Assembly (NCBI RefSeq): GCF_001954135.1
Contig: NZ_MBEQ01000045.1
Span: 1-64,000 of the forward strand
Origin: Mycobacterium sp. GA-1841
GTDB taxonomy: Bacteria; Actinomycetota; Actinomycetes; Mycobacteriales; Mycobacteriaceae
Reading direction: 5' to 3'
Length of the DNA: 64,000 bases
The notes beneath the pieces were generated by a model. The model ran no database searches and was not told where the DNA came from. It worked only from the letters and a program-made list of their open reading frames with translations. The position numbers and the translations under genes were made by a program. This document shows, in pieces, positions 56,007 to 64,000 of this stretch. Position 1 is the first letter of the stretch. Each line of letters opens with the position of its first letter.

Positions 56007-58346
56007 ATGCCTGAACAAACAACGCCGAATGCGTTGCCGGTCCTGTTCCTGAGCGAGCCGATCGTGCTGCCCGGAATGGTGGTGCCCGTCGAACTCGACG
56101 ACGCCGCCCGCACCGCGGTGGGCGCAGCGCAAGCCAGCGAGGCCGGAAAACTGCTGATCGCCCCGCGGTTGGACGACCGCTACCCCACCCACGGGGTGAT
56201 CGCGTCGATCGTGCAGACCGGTCGCATGCCCGGCGGTGTGGAAGCTGCCGTCGTCCGCGGCGAACGCCGTGCCCACATCGGGTCCGGGACCACCGGCCCT
56301 GGCACCGCGCTGTGGGTCGAGGTCGAGGAGGTGGCCGACATCGACTCGAGTGAGGACACCAAGGCCTTGGCGGCCGAGTACAAGAAGCTGCTGCTGGCCA
56401 TGCTGCAGCGTCGTGAGGCCTGGCAGATCGTCGACGTGGTCAACAAGATCACCGATCCGTCGGCCCTGGCCGACACGGCCGGGTACGCCTCATACCTGTC
56501 CGACGTGCAGAAGCGCGAACTGCTGGAAACCGTAGACGTGAGCCGTCGTCTCCGGTCGCTGATCGACTGGACCGGCGAGCACCTGGCCGAGGTCGAGGTG
56601 AACGACAAGATCGCCGAGGACGTCCGGGCCGGCATGGACAAACAGCAGAAGGAATTCCTGCTGCGCCAGCAGCTCAACGCCATCCGTAAGGAACTCGGCG
56701 AGTTGGGACCTGACGGCCAGGAAGGTGAAACCGATTACCGGGCCCGCGTCGAAGCGGCCGATCTGCCGGACAAGGTCCGCGAGGCGGCACTGCGCGAGGT
56801 CGGCAAGCTGGAACGGTCCAGCGAGCAGAGCCCCGAGGGCGGCTGGATCCGCACCTGGCTGGACACCGTCCTGGACCTGCCGTGGAACGAGCGCACCGAA
56901 GACTCGACCGACCTCAAGGGGGCACGGGAAATTCTGGACGCCGACCACCACGGGCTGGACGACGTCAAAGACCGCATCGTCGAGTATCTGGCCGTGCGGG
57001 CCCGCCGCGCCCAGCGCGGCATGGCCGTCGTCGGCGGACGCGGTTCCGGCGCGGTGATGGTGCTGGCCGGTCCACCCGGGGTCGGCAAGACCTCGTTGGG
57101 TGAATCCGTCGCGCGGGCGCTGGGTCGCAAGTTCGTGCGCGTCGCCCTCGGCGGTGTGCGCGACGAGGCCGAGATCCGCGGTCACCGGCGCACCTACGTC
57201 GGAGCCCTGCCCGGACGCATCGTGCGGGCCATCGGCGAGGCGGGTTCGATGAATCCCGTTGTGCTGCTGGACGAGATCGACAAGGTGGGTTCGGACTACC
57301 GGGGCGATCCGTCGGCCGCGCTGCTGGAGGTGCTGGACCCGGCGCAGAACCACACGTTCCGCGACCACTACCTGGATCTGGACCTGGACCTGTCCGACGT
57401 GGTGTTCCTGGCGACGGCCAACGTCATCGAGAACATCCCGTCCGCCCTGCTGGACCGCATGGAGCTGGTGCAGATCGACGGCTACACCGAGGACGACAAA
57501 GTCGCCATCGCACGTGACTATTTGTTGCCACGGCAGGCCGACCGAGCCGCCCTGACCGCCGATGAGGTGACGGTGACCGACGCGGCGTTGCGCAAGATCG
57601 CCGCGGACTACACCCGCGAGCCGGGCGTTCGGCAGTTCGAGCGGCTGCTGGCCAAGGCGTTACGCAAGGTGACCACGAAACTGGATTCCACCGAGGCCCC
57701 GGTCATCGTGGACGAGCCGGATCTGGTCGAGTACCTGGGCCGTCCGAGGTTCACCCCCGAATCCGACGAGCGCACCGCGGTGCCCGGGGTGGCGACCGGC
57801 CTGGCCGTCACCGGTCTGGGTGGCGACGTCCTCTACATCGAGGCCAGTGCGAACGACGGTGAAGCGGGACTGGCACTCACGGGCCAGCTGGGTGATGTGA
57901 TGAAGGAATCGGCGCAGATCGCGTTGTCCTACGTGCGCGCCCACGCCGAGCAGCTGGGTGTCGATCCGAAGGCGCTGGACCGTCGCATCCACGTGCACGT
58001 GCCCGCCGGCGCGGTGCCCAAGGACGGTCCTTCGGCCGGCGTCACGATGGTCACCGCACTGGTCTCGATGGCCACCGGACGTCAGGTCCGCGGTGATGTC
58101 GGGATGACCGGCGAGGTCACGCTCAACGGCCGGGTGCTGCCGATCGGCGGGGTCAAACAGAAGCTGCTGGCGGCACAGCGGGCGGGATTGAAGACCGTGT
58201 TCATCCCGGCGCGCAACGAACCCGACCTGGACGAGGTGCCGGCCGAAGTGCTCGAAGCGCTGGAGGTCAAACCGATGACCGACGTGGCCGACATCATCGC
58301 CGAGGCGCTCGAGCCGATGCGAGAGGCGGCATCGGTCGCCGCATAG
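56007..58346 (+). CDS. lon: ATP-dependent protease Lon
   Basis: A 779-residue LonA protease: N-terminal substrate-recognition domain (about 9-200), coiled helical region, AAA+ module (Walker A GPPGVGKT with K361; Walker B VVLLDEID, D422/E423) and the C-terminal protease domain with the Ser-Lys dyad S676 (PKDGPSAG) and K719 (IGGVKQK). It degrades misfolded and some regulatory proteins. M. smegmatis has Lon; M. tuberculosis does not, which supports a fast-growing species. TTGGAGG before ATG 56007 is a strong ribosome binding site. A HAIR-like element lies just upstream. Confidence 0.97.
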   Translation: MPEQTTPNALPVLFLSEPIVLPGMVVPVELDDAARTAVGAAQASEAGKLLIAPRLDDRYPTHGVIASIVQTGRMPGGVEAAVVRGERRAHIGSGTTGPGTALWVEVEEVADIDSSEDTKALAAEYKKLLLAMLQRREAWQIVDVVNKITDPSALADTAGYASYLSDVQKRELLETVDVSRRLRSLIDWTGEHLAEVEVNDKIAEDVRAGMDKQQKEFLLRQQLNAIRKELGELGPDGQEGETDYRARVEAADLPDKVREAALREVGKLERSSEQSPEGGWIRTWLDTVLDLPWNERTEDSTDLKGAREILDADHHGLDDVKDRIVEYLAVRARRAQRGMAVVGGRGSGAVMVLAGPPGVGKTSLGESVARALGRKFVRVALGGVRDEAEIRGHRRTYVGALPGRIVRAIGEAGSMNPVVLLDEIDKVGSDYRGDPSAALLEVLDPAQNHTFRDHYLDLDLDLSDVVFLATANVIENIPSALLDRMELVQIDGYTEDDKVAIARDYLLPRQADRAALTADEVTVTDAALRKIAADYTREPGVRQFERLLAKALRKVTTKLDSTEAPVIVDEPDLVEYLGRPRFTPESDERTAVPGVATGLAVTGLGGDVLYIEASANDGEAGLALTGQLGDVMKESAQIALSYVRAHAEQLGVDPKALDRRIHVHVPAGAVPKDGPSAGVTMVTALVSMATGRQVRGDVGMTGEVTLNGRVLPIGGVKQKLLAAQRAGLKTVFIPARNEPDLDEVPAEVLEALEVKPMTDVADIIAEALEPMREAASVAA

Positions 58347-58383
58347 TGGGTATCCCGTCTGCGACCCAACGACGGGAGCGACG

Positions 58384-59175
58384 ATGGACGACACCGAACT
58401 CGATCAGTGGGATCCGGTCGTCACCCGGCAGGCGGAGTCACTGGCCGCCCCGATCGCGAAGTGGTGGTTTCGCTCCGAGGTCCGTGGCCTGGAGAACATT
58501 CCAGGCCACGGCGGGGCGCTTGTGGTGGCGAATCATTCCGGCGGAATGCTGACTCCCGATGTCCTGGTCTTCGCCCCGGCGTTCTACCGCCATTTCGGAT
58601 ACCGGCGCCCGCTCTACACCCTGGCCCATTACGGCGTGCTACTCGGGCCGACCGGTGCGCTGTTTCGACGGCTCGGGGTGGTCCACGCCAGCCGCGAGAA
58701 CGCCGCGGCCGCCCTGGGCTCCGGGGCGGTCGTATTGGTGTTCCCGGGCGGAGATTACGACGCCTACCGGCCGAGTGCGGAGGCGAACACGATCGACTTC
58801 AACGGCCGCACCGGCTATGTCCGCACCGCGCTCGCGGCCGGTGTCCCGATCGTGCCGACGGTGTCGATCGGGGCCCAGGAGAGCCAGCTGTTCCTCACCC
58901 GCGGAAACTGGCTGGCCAAGCGGCTCGGCCTGCCCCGCTTCCGGCTGGACATCCTGCCGGTGAGCATCGGCCTGCCGTTCGGGCTCAGCGTCATCGTGCC
59001 GCCCAACCTGCCGCTACCCACCAAGGTCGTCACCGAAGTGCTGCCGCCGATCGACATCACGGCCCGCTTCGGTCCCGATCCCGATGTCGCCGAGGTCGAC
59101 GCGCACATCCGCGACGTGATGCAGACCGCCATGGACCGACTGGCGGCGAAACGGCGGTTCCCGGTGCTGGGCTGA
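58384..59175 (+). CDS. Lysophospholipid acyltransferase family protein (PlsC-like)
   Basis: A 263-residue acyltransferase. The catalytic His/Asp are in ANHSGGMLTPD (H51, D59; wider spacing than the classic HX4D, as in related actinobacterial proteins), and the substrate-binding motif is VFPGGDYDAYRP (near 122). It likely acylates a lysolipid or monoacylglycerol on the membrane face. It has only weak hydrophobic stretches. ATG 58384 follows ACGGGAG. 37 bases downstream of lon and 27 bases upstream of cycA. Confidence 0.85.
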   Translation: MDDTELDQWDPVVTRQAESLAAPIAKWWFRSEVRGLENIPGHGGALVVANHSGGMLTPDVLVFAPAFYRHFGYRRPLYTLAHYGVLLGPTGALFRRLGVVHASRENAAAALGSGAVVLVFPGGDYDAYRPSAEANTIDFNGRTGYVRTALAAGVPIVPTVSIGAQESQLFLTRGNWLAKRLGLPRFRLDILPVSIGLPFGLSVIVPPNLPLPTKVVTEVLPPIDITARFGPDPDVAEVDAHIRDVMQTAMDRLAAKRRFPVLG

Positions 59176-59202
59176 GACGGGGCGCATGCAATCCTGTCGG
59201 GC

Positions 59203-60633
59203 GTGACGTCAGAAGCAATCACGGGCGAACGGCACCTGTCCCGCCAGCTGTCCAACCGGCACATCCAGCTCATCGCGATCGGCGGTGCGATCGGAACCGG
59301 CCTGTTCATGGGTTCGGGCAAGACGGTGTCGCTGGCCGGGCCGTCCGTGATCTTCGTCTACATGATCATCGGCTTCATGCTCTTCTTCGTGATGCGGGCG
59401 ATGGGCGAGCTGCTGCTGTCCAACCTGCATTACAAGTCGTTCGCCGACTTCGCCGCCGATCTTCTCGGCCCGTGGGCCGGCTTCTTCACGGGCTGGACGT
59501 ACTGGTTCTGCTGGATCGTCACCGGCGTGGCCGACGTGGTGGCGATCTCGGGATACGTCGCCTACTGGTGGCCGGATCTGAAGCTGTGGATTCCGGCGCT
59601 GGCGACGGTGGTGGTGCTGATCGCGTTGAACCTGCCGACCGTGCGGGCCTTCGGCGAGACCGAGTTCTGGTTCGCCCTGATCAAGATCGTCGCCATCGTG
59701 GCGCTGATCGTCGTCGGCCTGGTGATGGTGTTCACCCACTTCAAGTCCCCCGGCGGCTCGCACGCCAGCTTCGCCAACCTGTGGAACGACGGCGGTTTCT
59801 TCCCCACCGGCCCAATGGGTTTCGTGGCCGGATTCCAGATCGCGACCTTCGCGTTCGTCGGCATCGAACTGGTCGGCACCACCGCGGCCGAGGCCAAGAA
59901 CCCCGAACGCAACCTGCCGAAGGCGATCAACTCGATCCCGGTGCGCGTCATGCTGTTCTACGTCGCCGCCCTGATCATCATCATCTCGGTCACCCCGTGG
60001 CGTCTGATCGACCCGCAGCACAGCCCGTTCGTGGCGATGTTCACCCTCGCCGGCCTCGGCATCGCCGCGTCGGTGGTCAACTTCGTGGTGCTCACCTCGG
60101 CGGCGTCGTCGGCCAACTCGGGCATCTATTCCACCTCGCGGATGGTGTACGGCCTGGCCGCCGAGGGCGACGCGCCGACCCTGTTCGGCCGGCTCACCAC
60201 CCGCCGGGTGCCGGCCAACGCCCTGTTCCTGTCCGGGGTGTTCCTGCTCTCGGGCGTGGTGATGGTCGCCGTGGGCGACTCGATCATCGAAGCCTTCACG
60301 ATCGTCACCACGATCTCGTCGCTGTGCTTCATGTTCGTCTGGACGATCATCCTGTCCAGCTACCTCGTGTACCGCAAACGGCGGCCGTACCTGCACGAGA
60401 CGTCGAAGTTCAAGATGCCCGGCGGTATTGCGATGTGCTACGTCGTCCTGGCCTTCTTCGTCTTCCTGATCGTCGCTTTCACGCTCAAGGAAGACACCAG
60501 ACAGGCTCTGCTGGTCACCCCGATCTGGTTCATCGTGCTCGCCGTGGCCTGGGCCGTGCTGCGCAGACGGCCGCGCCATCTTGCCCGCGAAGCCGCATTC
60601 CGTGCCAATCTGGAGTCCCCGGATTCCGACTAG
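59203..60633 (+). CDS. cycA: Amino acid permease, CycA-like
   Basis: A 476-residue transporter of the AAT family with 12 transmembrane segments. RHIQLIAIGGAIGTGLFMGSG is the family start, and FAFVGIELVGTTAAEAKNPE is the TM6 signature. The best match I can recall is CycA, which imports D-alanine, D-serine and glycine; loss of CycA is linked to D-cycloserine resistance in mycobacteria. GTG 59203 is the only start in the right place. Very long shadow frames on both strands here are discarded. Confidence 0.88.
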   Translation: MTSEAITGERHLSRQLSNRHIQLIAIGGAIGTGLFMGSGKTVSLAGPSVIFVYMIIGFMLFFVMRAMGELLLSNLHYKSFADFAADLLGPWAGFFTGWTYWFCWIVTGVADVVAISGYVAYWWPDLKLWIPALATVVVLIALNLPTVRAFGETEFWFALIKIVAIVALIVVGLVMVFTHFKSPGGSHASFANLWNDGGFFPTGPMGFVAGFQIATFAFVGIELVGTTAAEAKNPERNLPKAINSIPVRVMLFYVAALIIIISVTPWRLIDPQHSPFVAMFTLAGLGIAASVVNFVVLTSAASSANSGIYSTSRMVYGLAAEGDAPTLFGRLTTRRVPANALFLSGVFLLSGVVMVAVGDSIIEAFTIVTTISSLCFMFVWTIILSSYLVYRKRRPYLHETSKFKMPGGIAMCYVVLAFFVFLIVAFTLKEDTRQALLVTPIWFIVLAVAWAVLRRRPRHLAREAAFRANLESPDSD

Positions 60634-60642
60634 GGTGATCCC

Positions 60643-61032
60643 ATGGTGGATCTTGGTGACCTCAAGCGCCGCATCGTCCACGGCGCCCAACGCCTCGTCG
60701 TAAACCCGGTGGGCCGGCAACTGCCGATCACCATGCTGGAGACCATCGGCCGCAAATCCGGCCAACCCCGGCGCACCGCCGTCGGTGGCCGGCTCGTCGA
60801 CGGCCAGTTCTGGATGGTCTCCGAACACGGCGACCGCTCCCACTACGTGCTGAACATCAAGGCGAATCCGGCTGTGCGGGTACGGATCAACGGCACCTGG
60901 CGCACCGGCACGGCGCACCTGCTGCCCGACGACGACCCGGTCACCCGCCTGAAGGAACTACCGGCACTCAACAGCGCGGTGGTCCGGGTCATGGGCAGCG
61001 ACCTGCTCACCATCCGGGTCGACCTCGACTGA
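60643..61032 (+). CDS. Deazaflavin-dependent nitroreductase family protein (Ddn-like)
   Basis: A 129-residue split-barrel protein of the F420-dependent Ddn/FDOR-B type: TMLETIGRKSGQPRRTAVGG (cofactor phosphate region), FWMVSEHGDRSHYVLNIKANP and VRINGTWRTGTAHLL. These enzymes use F420H2 to reduce quinones or activated double bonds; Ddn activates nitroimidazole drugs. It lies 9 bases after cycA and may share its message. The exact substrate is unknown. Confidence 0.88.
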   Translation: MVDLGDLKRRIVHGAQRLVVNPVGRQLPITMLETIGRKSGQPRRTAVGGRLVDGQFWMVSEHGDRSHYVLNIKANPAVRVRINGTWRTGTAHLLPDDDPVTRLKELPALNSAVVRVMGSDLLTIRVDLD

Positions 61033-61066
61033 CGGCAATTTCGCCGTACCGACTGAGAATGATCGT

Positions 61067-61072
61067 TAACAT
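61067..61072 (+). promoter_or_regulatory. Candidate -10 element for the MpaB three-gene unit
   Basis: TAACAT fits TANNNT and would start transcription about 61079, some 27 bases before the first small membrane gene. No -35 is obvious. Confidence 0.35.
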
Positions 61073-61105
61073 AGGGGCTGCCTGACAACGACGGGGGCCA
61101 CTCGA

Positions 61106-61330
61106 ATGCTGACCGCAGTACGCAAGATCCTCGAGTTCCGGATGACGATCGCGGAGTGGATCGGTACCGCGATCATCCTCGCTGTGCCCTATCTGCTGAT
61201 CGGCCTGATCTGGTCACTCACGCACACCGGCCACCTGGCCGACATGCGTGGTGCCGATGCCGTGGTGTCCTTCCTGGGCGCCATCGTGTCGTGGCCGGTG
61301 CTGCTGTTCACCAACGTGTGCATGAGCTGA
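61106..61330 (+). CDS. Mini-membrane protein A (74 aa), upstream of MpaB-like gene
   Basis: A 74-residue protein with two hydrophobic segments (about 18-38 and 52-71), joined by a polar loop. IILAVPYLLIGLIWSLTH and VSWPVLLFTNVCMS are echoed in the protein encoded at 62204 (PYLAIGLVFAFFH and LLWPFLLLGADICIAM), so the two are diverged copies. It begins a tight three-gene unit: the MpaB-like gene starts 13 bases after its stop. No family name is known to me. Confidence 0.75.
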   Translation: MLTAVRKILEFRMTIAEWIGTAIILAVPYLLIGLIWSLTHTGHLADMRGADAVVSFLGAIVSWPVLLFTNVCMS

Positions 61331-61343
61331 GGAGGAACGGCGA

Positions 61344-62204
61344 ATGCCTGTGCAGAACCGGATCTCGATCACCCGACGCACCGCACGGTGGTCCGACCAG
61401 GACGTCACCGTCGCCGATGCGATGGATCTGTGGGGCTTCGCCGCCGGCGCGGCCAACGTGATCATGCAACTGTCCCGGCCCGGCGTCGGCTACGGCGTCG
61501 TGGAGAGCCCGGTGGAGTCCGGGAACCTGCTCAAACACCCGTGGAAACGGGCCCGCACCACACTCAGCTATCTGGCCGTGGCCATCCTCGGCACTGCCCA
61601 GGACCGGGCCGCCTTCCGCGATGCCGTCGACGTGGCCCACCGTCAGGTCCGGTCCGGACCGGCAAGTCCCGTGCCGTACAACGCTTTCGACCGCGACCTG
61701 CAACTGTGGGTGGCGGCCTGCCTGTTCGTCGGGTTGGAAGACGTCTATCAACTGCTGCGCGGCGAGATGACCGAGACCCAGGCCGAGCAGTTCTACCAAT
61801 CGGCGGCCACCCTGGGCACCACGCTGCAGGTCAGCCCCGAGCAGTGGCCCGCAACCCGGGCCGAGTTCGACACCTACTGGGACCAGGCGTGCGCCCAGGT
61901 CGCGATGGACGACGTCGTCAGGCAGTACCTGCACGATCTCGTAGACCTGCGGATGATCACCCCGCTGTTGCGAATTCCGTTCCGGCCACTGCTGAGATTC
62001 CTCACCGCGGGGTTCTTGGCGCCGGCGTTCCGCGAGGCCGTCGGCTTCACGTGGGGTCGCCGTCGCCAACGACTGTTCGAATGGCTGTTTCTTCTCGTGG
62101 CTTTCGGCAACCGGTTCCTGCCGGTGTTCATCCGCCAGGGCGGCAGCTACCTGTTGCTCGCCGACGTGCGCCGCCGCGTGGCCGCCGACAAGGCACTGAT
62201 CTGA
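61344..62204 (+). CDS. Oxygenase MpaB family protein (DUF2236)
   Basis: A 286-residue protein of the DUF2236/MpaB family, related to the rubber oxygenase Lcp, which uses a b-type heme. RPGVGYGVVESPVESGNLLKHPWKRARTTLSY is the conserved N-terminal region and H99 in VAHRQV matches a conserved His. The second family histidine (usually LWVHAT) is Ala here (LWVAACLF), so heme ligation may differ. GAGGAACGG precedes ATG 61344. Its TGA overlaps the start of the following mini-membrane gene by one base. Confidence 0.82.
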   Translation: MPVQNRISITRRTARWSDQDVTVADAMDLWGFAAGAANVIMQLSRPGVGYGVVESPVESGNLLKHPWKRARTTLSYLAVAILGTAQDRAAFRDAVDVAHRQVRSGPASPVPYNAFDRDLQLWVAACLFVGLEDVYQLLRGEMTETQAEQFYQSAATLGTTLQVSPEQWPATRAEFDTYWDQACAQVAMDDVVRQYLHDLVDLRMITPLLRIPFRPLLRFLTAGFLAPAFREAVGFTWGRRRQRLFEWLFLLVAFGNRFLPVFIRQGGSYLLLADVRRRVAADKALI

Positions 62205-62455
62205 TGGGCCGGCTGCGCCGAATCCTGAGCTACCAGGCCAGCGTCGAGCAGGTGCTCGAGACGTTGATGTGGCTGTCGCTGCCCTATCTGGCGATCGGCC
62301 TGGTGTTCGCGTTCTTCCACCCCGAGCAGGTACAGCTGATCGAAACCAGCCTGTTCACCAAGTTTCCGGCCGGCGCCGACCTGGTCGCGTTCGGTCAGGT
62401 GACGTTGCTGTGGCCGTTCTTGCTGCTGGGCGCCGACATCTGCATCGCGATGTGA
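62204..62455 (+). CDS. Mini-membrane protein B (83 aa), downstream of MpaB-like gene
   Basis: An 83-residue protein with two hydrophobic segments (about 22-40 and 62-81). It shares PYL.IGL and the WP.LL....C pattern with the 74-residue protein at 61106. The ATG lies in TGATG, overlapping the stop of the MpaB-like gene, so it is translationally coupled. Function unknown; anchoring or electron delivery to the oxygenase is one guess. Confidence 0.75.
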   Translation: MGRLRRILSYQASVEQVLETLMWLSLPYLAIGLVFAFFHPEQVQLIETSLFTKFPAGADLVAFGQVTLLWPFLLLGADICIAM

Positions 62456-62477
62456 GCGCCCGCTAGGGTCTTCCCTC

Positions 62478-63068
62478 GTGAAGGCTTGCCTGGTCGTCTG
62501 TGCAATCGTTGGAGCCGCCGCGTCCGCGCTTTCCGGATGCGCGTCGGGAAGCGTCATCAACACCGACGACGCCGCACCGCCCCCGGCGGTGAGCACCACG
62601 GCGCCGCCACCGGTCTTCGGCACCGCGCACCTGGTCAACGCGGCCGACTACGCACTCGACGTCGACGGTCGCAAGGGCTATTACTTCAGCACCCCCAGCG
62701 GGCGGTGGCGCTGCGCGATCCTGCCCCGGGACCGGGCCGGGTGCCAGCAGGCCGACGGCACCTCGGCCATCGGGGTGACCGGGGCGCCCACGGAAGTACC
62801 GGATCCGGCCGGGGAGACCGGGCAGACCGCGACGCCGAATGCCCTTGTGCTCGACCAGGACACCGACGCCCACTTCGCCGCCCTGGCCGAGCGCGACTTC
62901 ACACAGTCGGAGGCCGTGGTGCTGCCGTTCGGAAGTGTGCTCGCCGTGGCGGGGTTTCGTTGCAACGTCCAGGAGCAGTCCGGGGTGTCGTGTGTGCGGG
63001 AGTTGACCGGGCGAGGTTTCACCTTCTCGGCCGAGGGCTACACATTGCACTACACAGACGTCCCCTAG
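62478..63068 (+). CDS. Hypothetical lipoprotein
   Basis: A 196-residue putative lipoprotein with lipobox LSGC (C21), a Pro/Ala/Thr linker (to about residue 48) and one domain with five cysteines (WRCAI, GCQQ, FRCNV and VSCVREL among them), suggesting two disulfides. The GYYFSTPSGRWRCAI pattern is common in mycobacterial secreted proteins of unknown function. GTG 62478 is the start. It follows the MpaB unit by 22 bases and precedes the DUF72 gene by 9 bases. Confidence 0.8.
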   Translation: MKACLVVCAIVGAAASALSGCASGSVINTDDAAPPPAVSTTAPPPVFGTAHLVNAADYALDVDGRKGYYFSTPSGRWRCAILPRDRAGCQQADGTSAIGVTGAPTEVPDPAGETGQTATPNALVLDQDTDAHFAALAERDFTQSEAVVLPFGSVLAVAGFRCNVQEQSGVSCVRELTGRGFTFSAEGYTLHYTDVP

Positions 63069-63077
63069 TGATGGCAG

Positions 63078-63827
63078 ATGATCAGGATCGGCACCTCGGG
63101 TTGGTCATACGACCACTGGACCGGGGTGCTGTATCCACGGGGCACCCCGGCCAAGGCGAGACTGGCCCGCTACGTCGACGAGTTCGACACCGTGGAACTC
63201 AACGGCAGCTTCTACCGCTGGCCCGCTGACACCACGTTCACCGGGTGGCGCGATCAGCTGCCCGACGGCTTCACGATGTCGGTCAAGGCCCACCGTGGGC
63301 TCACCCACTTCCGGCGGCTGCGCACACCTCAACCGTGGACTCCGCGGTTCGAGCAGTACTGGCAGCTGCTCGGAGAACACAACGAGGCCCTGTTGGTGCA
63401 GTTGCACCCGGCGATCGAACGAGACGACGAACTGCTCGACGGCTTCCTGGCGCAACTCCCCCGCCACATCCGGGTGGCGATGGAGTTGCGTCACCCCTCC
63501 TGGCACGATCCCGCCGTGTTCGCGGTACTGGAGCGACACCACGCCGCCTATGTGGTGATGAGCGGACCCGGGCTGGTGTGCCGGCCGGTGGCCACCGCCG
63601 AACTCGTGTACGTCCGGATGCACGGCCCGGGCGATGTGCAGCACCACATGTACGCCGAGCCCTACTCCGACGACGAGCTTGCCCAGTGGGCGCAGCAGAT
63701 GCTGCGGTGGGACCGTGACGGTCACCGCGTCGTCGTGTACTTCAACAACGATCTCGGTGGTCACGCGGTGCGCAACGCCCGAACGCTGAGGCAGTTGGTA
63801 TCGGGCGAGTACGCTGAATCCACATGA
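63078..63827 (+). CDS. DUF72 family protein
   Basis: A 249-residue TIM-barrel protein of the DUF72 (YecE) family: [41 protein letters not shown] and [15 protein letters not shown]. The function of DUF72 proteins is unknown; conserved acidic and aromatic residues suggest an enzyme. It overlaps the next gene by four bases (ATGA), so they are co-translated. Confidence 0.88.
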   Translation: MIRIGTSGWSYDHWTGVLYPRGTPAKARLARYVDEFDTVELNGSFYRWPADTTFTGWRDQLPDGFTMSVKAHRGLTHFRRLRTPQPWTPRFEQYWQLLGEHNEALLVQLHPAIERDDELLDGFLAQLPRHIRVAMELRHPSWHDPAVFAVLERHHAAYVVMSGPGLVCRPVATAELVYVRMHGPGDVQHHMYAEPYSDDELAQWAQQMLRWDRDGHRVVVYFNNDLGGHAVRNARTLRQLVSGEYAEST

Positions 63828-64000
63828 CAACGTCGTCCACATTCGCGATCGTCGGCGGCGGCCTGGCCGGCGCCAAAGCAGCGCAAGCACTGCGGGACAA
63901 CGACTTTGACGGACATATCGTGCTGTTCGGCGCCGAGGACCACCTGCCGTACGAACGCCCGCCCCTGTCCAAGGAATACCTGTCCGGCACCAAGACCCTC
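63824..64000 (+). CDS. FAD-dependent ferredoxin/rhodocoxin reductase, N-terminal part
   Basis: The first 59 residues of a flavoprotein, cut off by the window edge: the FAD dinucleotide motif [12 protein letters not shown] (about 9-20), a strand with [21 protein letters not shown], characteristic of the rhodocoxin/putidaredoxin reductase type. Such enzymes take electrons from NADH to a [2Fe-2S] ferredoxin, often for P450s. The two P450 genes in this window lack adjacent partners and could use it, but that is speculation. Confidence 0.82.
   Translation, partial: MTTSSTFAIVGGGLAGAKAAQALRDNDFDGHIVLFGAEDHLPYERPPLSKEYLSGTKTL

Noticed and set aside
58407..60638. 743-codon plus-strand open frame across the acyltransferase and cycA
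   Set aside because: Arg/Pro/Gly-rich shadow in another frame; both true genes have complete motifs.
59209..60918. 569-codon minus-strand open frame antisense to cycA
   Set aside because: His/Asp/Arg/Gly-rich composition with no recognisable domain; antisense to a clear permease.

Overview
The window is a high-GC actinobacterial chromosome segment, almost certainly from a rapidly growing Mycobacterium (Mycolicibacterium). The evidence is recognisable mycobacterial genes: an antigen 85 mycolyltransferase, an LdtA-type L,D-transpeptidase, MPT53, a CYP125 steroid hydroxylase, an MgtA-type mannosyltransferase, BfrA next to an Rv1877-type transporter, an Rv2435c/Rv2434c-type cyclase and channel pair, and Lon, which M. 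tuberculosis lacks. No rRNA, tRNA, CRISPR array, insertion sequence or intact prophage was seen. Genes are tightly packed, with many 1-4 bp or convergent overlaps, and no gene-free stretch exceeds 300 bases (the longest, about 290 bases, is at 12107-12400).

Layout. 1-10.4 kb: amidase, class I fructose-bisphosphate aldolase, hydrolase, CinA, a large exported GH2 glycosidase, an SDR and a DapB-like oxidoreductase that diverge around a KstR-type operator. 10.4-14.8 kb: an accessory-looking patch with a two-repeat lipoprotein, a frameshifted DUF4145 gene and a 795-residue orphan protein built from tandem beta-type repeats. 14.8-21.6 kb: HAD phosphatase, nitronate monooxygenase and CYP125 with KstR-type sites, then an XRE regulator, a FadR-type GntR regulator and a sterol desaturase-like membrane enzyme. 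21.5-33.1 kb: cell envelope and redox genes (LdtA, a DUF7159-like anchored protein, CcdA plus MPT53, a secreted Trp/Pro-rich protein), a P450, a Balon/Rv2629-type ribosome hibernation factor, a cupredoxin lipoprotein, an APC permease and MgtA.

33.2-49.1 kb: a catabolic group (SDR, D-aminoacylase-like amidohydrolase, LEH-like protein, VOC, AhpD-like), an MFS pump, BfrA, a putatively IdeR-controlled operon ending in a Bfd-type ferredoxin, enoyl-CoA hydratase with a KstR-type site, EthD-like protein, FUSC exporter, thioesterase, TPR protein, deaminase and GH13 enzyme. 49.2-64 kb: a degenerate receptor cyclase coupled to an MscS channel with a cNMP-like domain, antigen 85, a molybdopterin oxidoreductase, Lon behind a HAIR-like element, an acyltransferase, CycA, and an MpaB/DUF2236 protein flanked by two related mini-membrane proteins. 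The last gene, a ferredoxin reductase, is cut by the window edge.

Functional links. Three exact and two one-mismatch TNNAACNNGTTNNA sites (KstR consensus) suggest that scattered genes here respond to sterol-derived acyl-CoA, consistent with CYP125, enoyl-CoA hydratase and nitronate monooxygenase being present. Iron storage and release are paired across one divergent promoter region. These regulatory calls rest on motif matches read by eye and are inferences.
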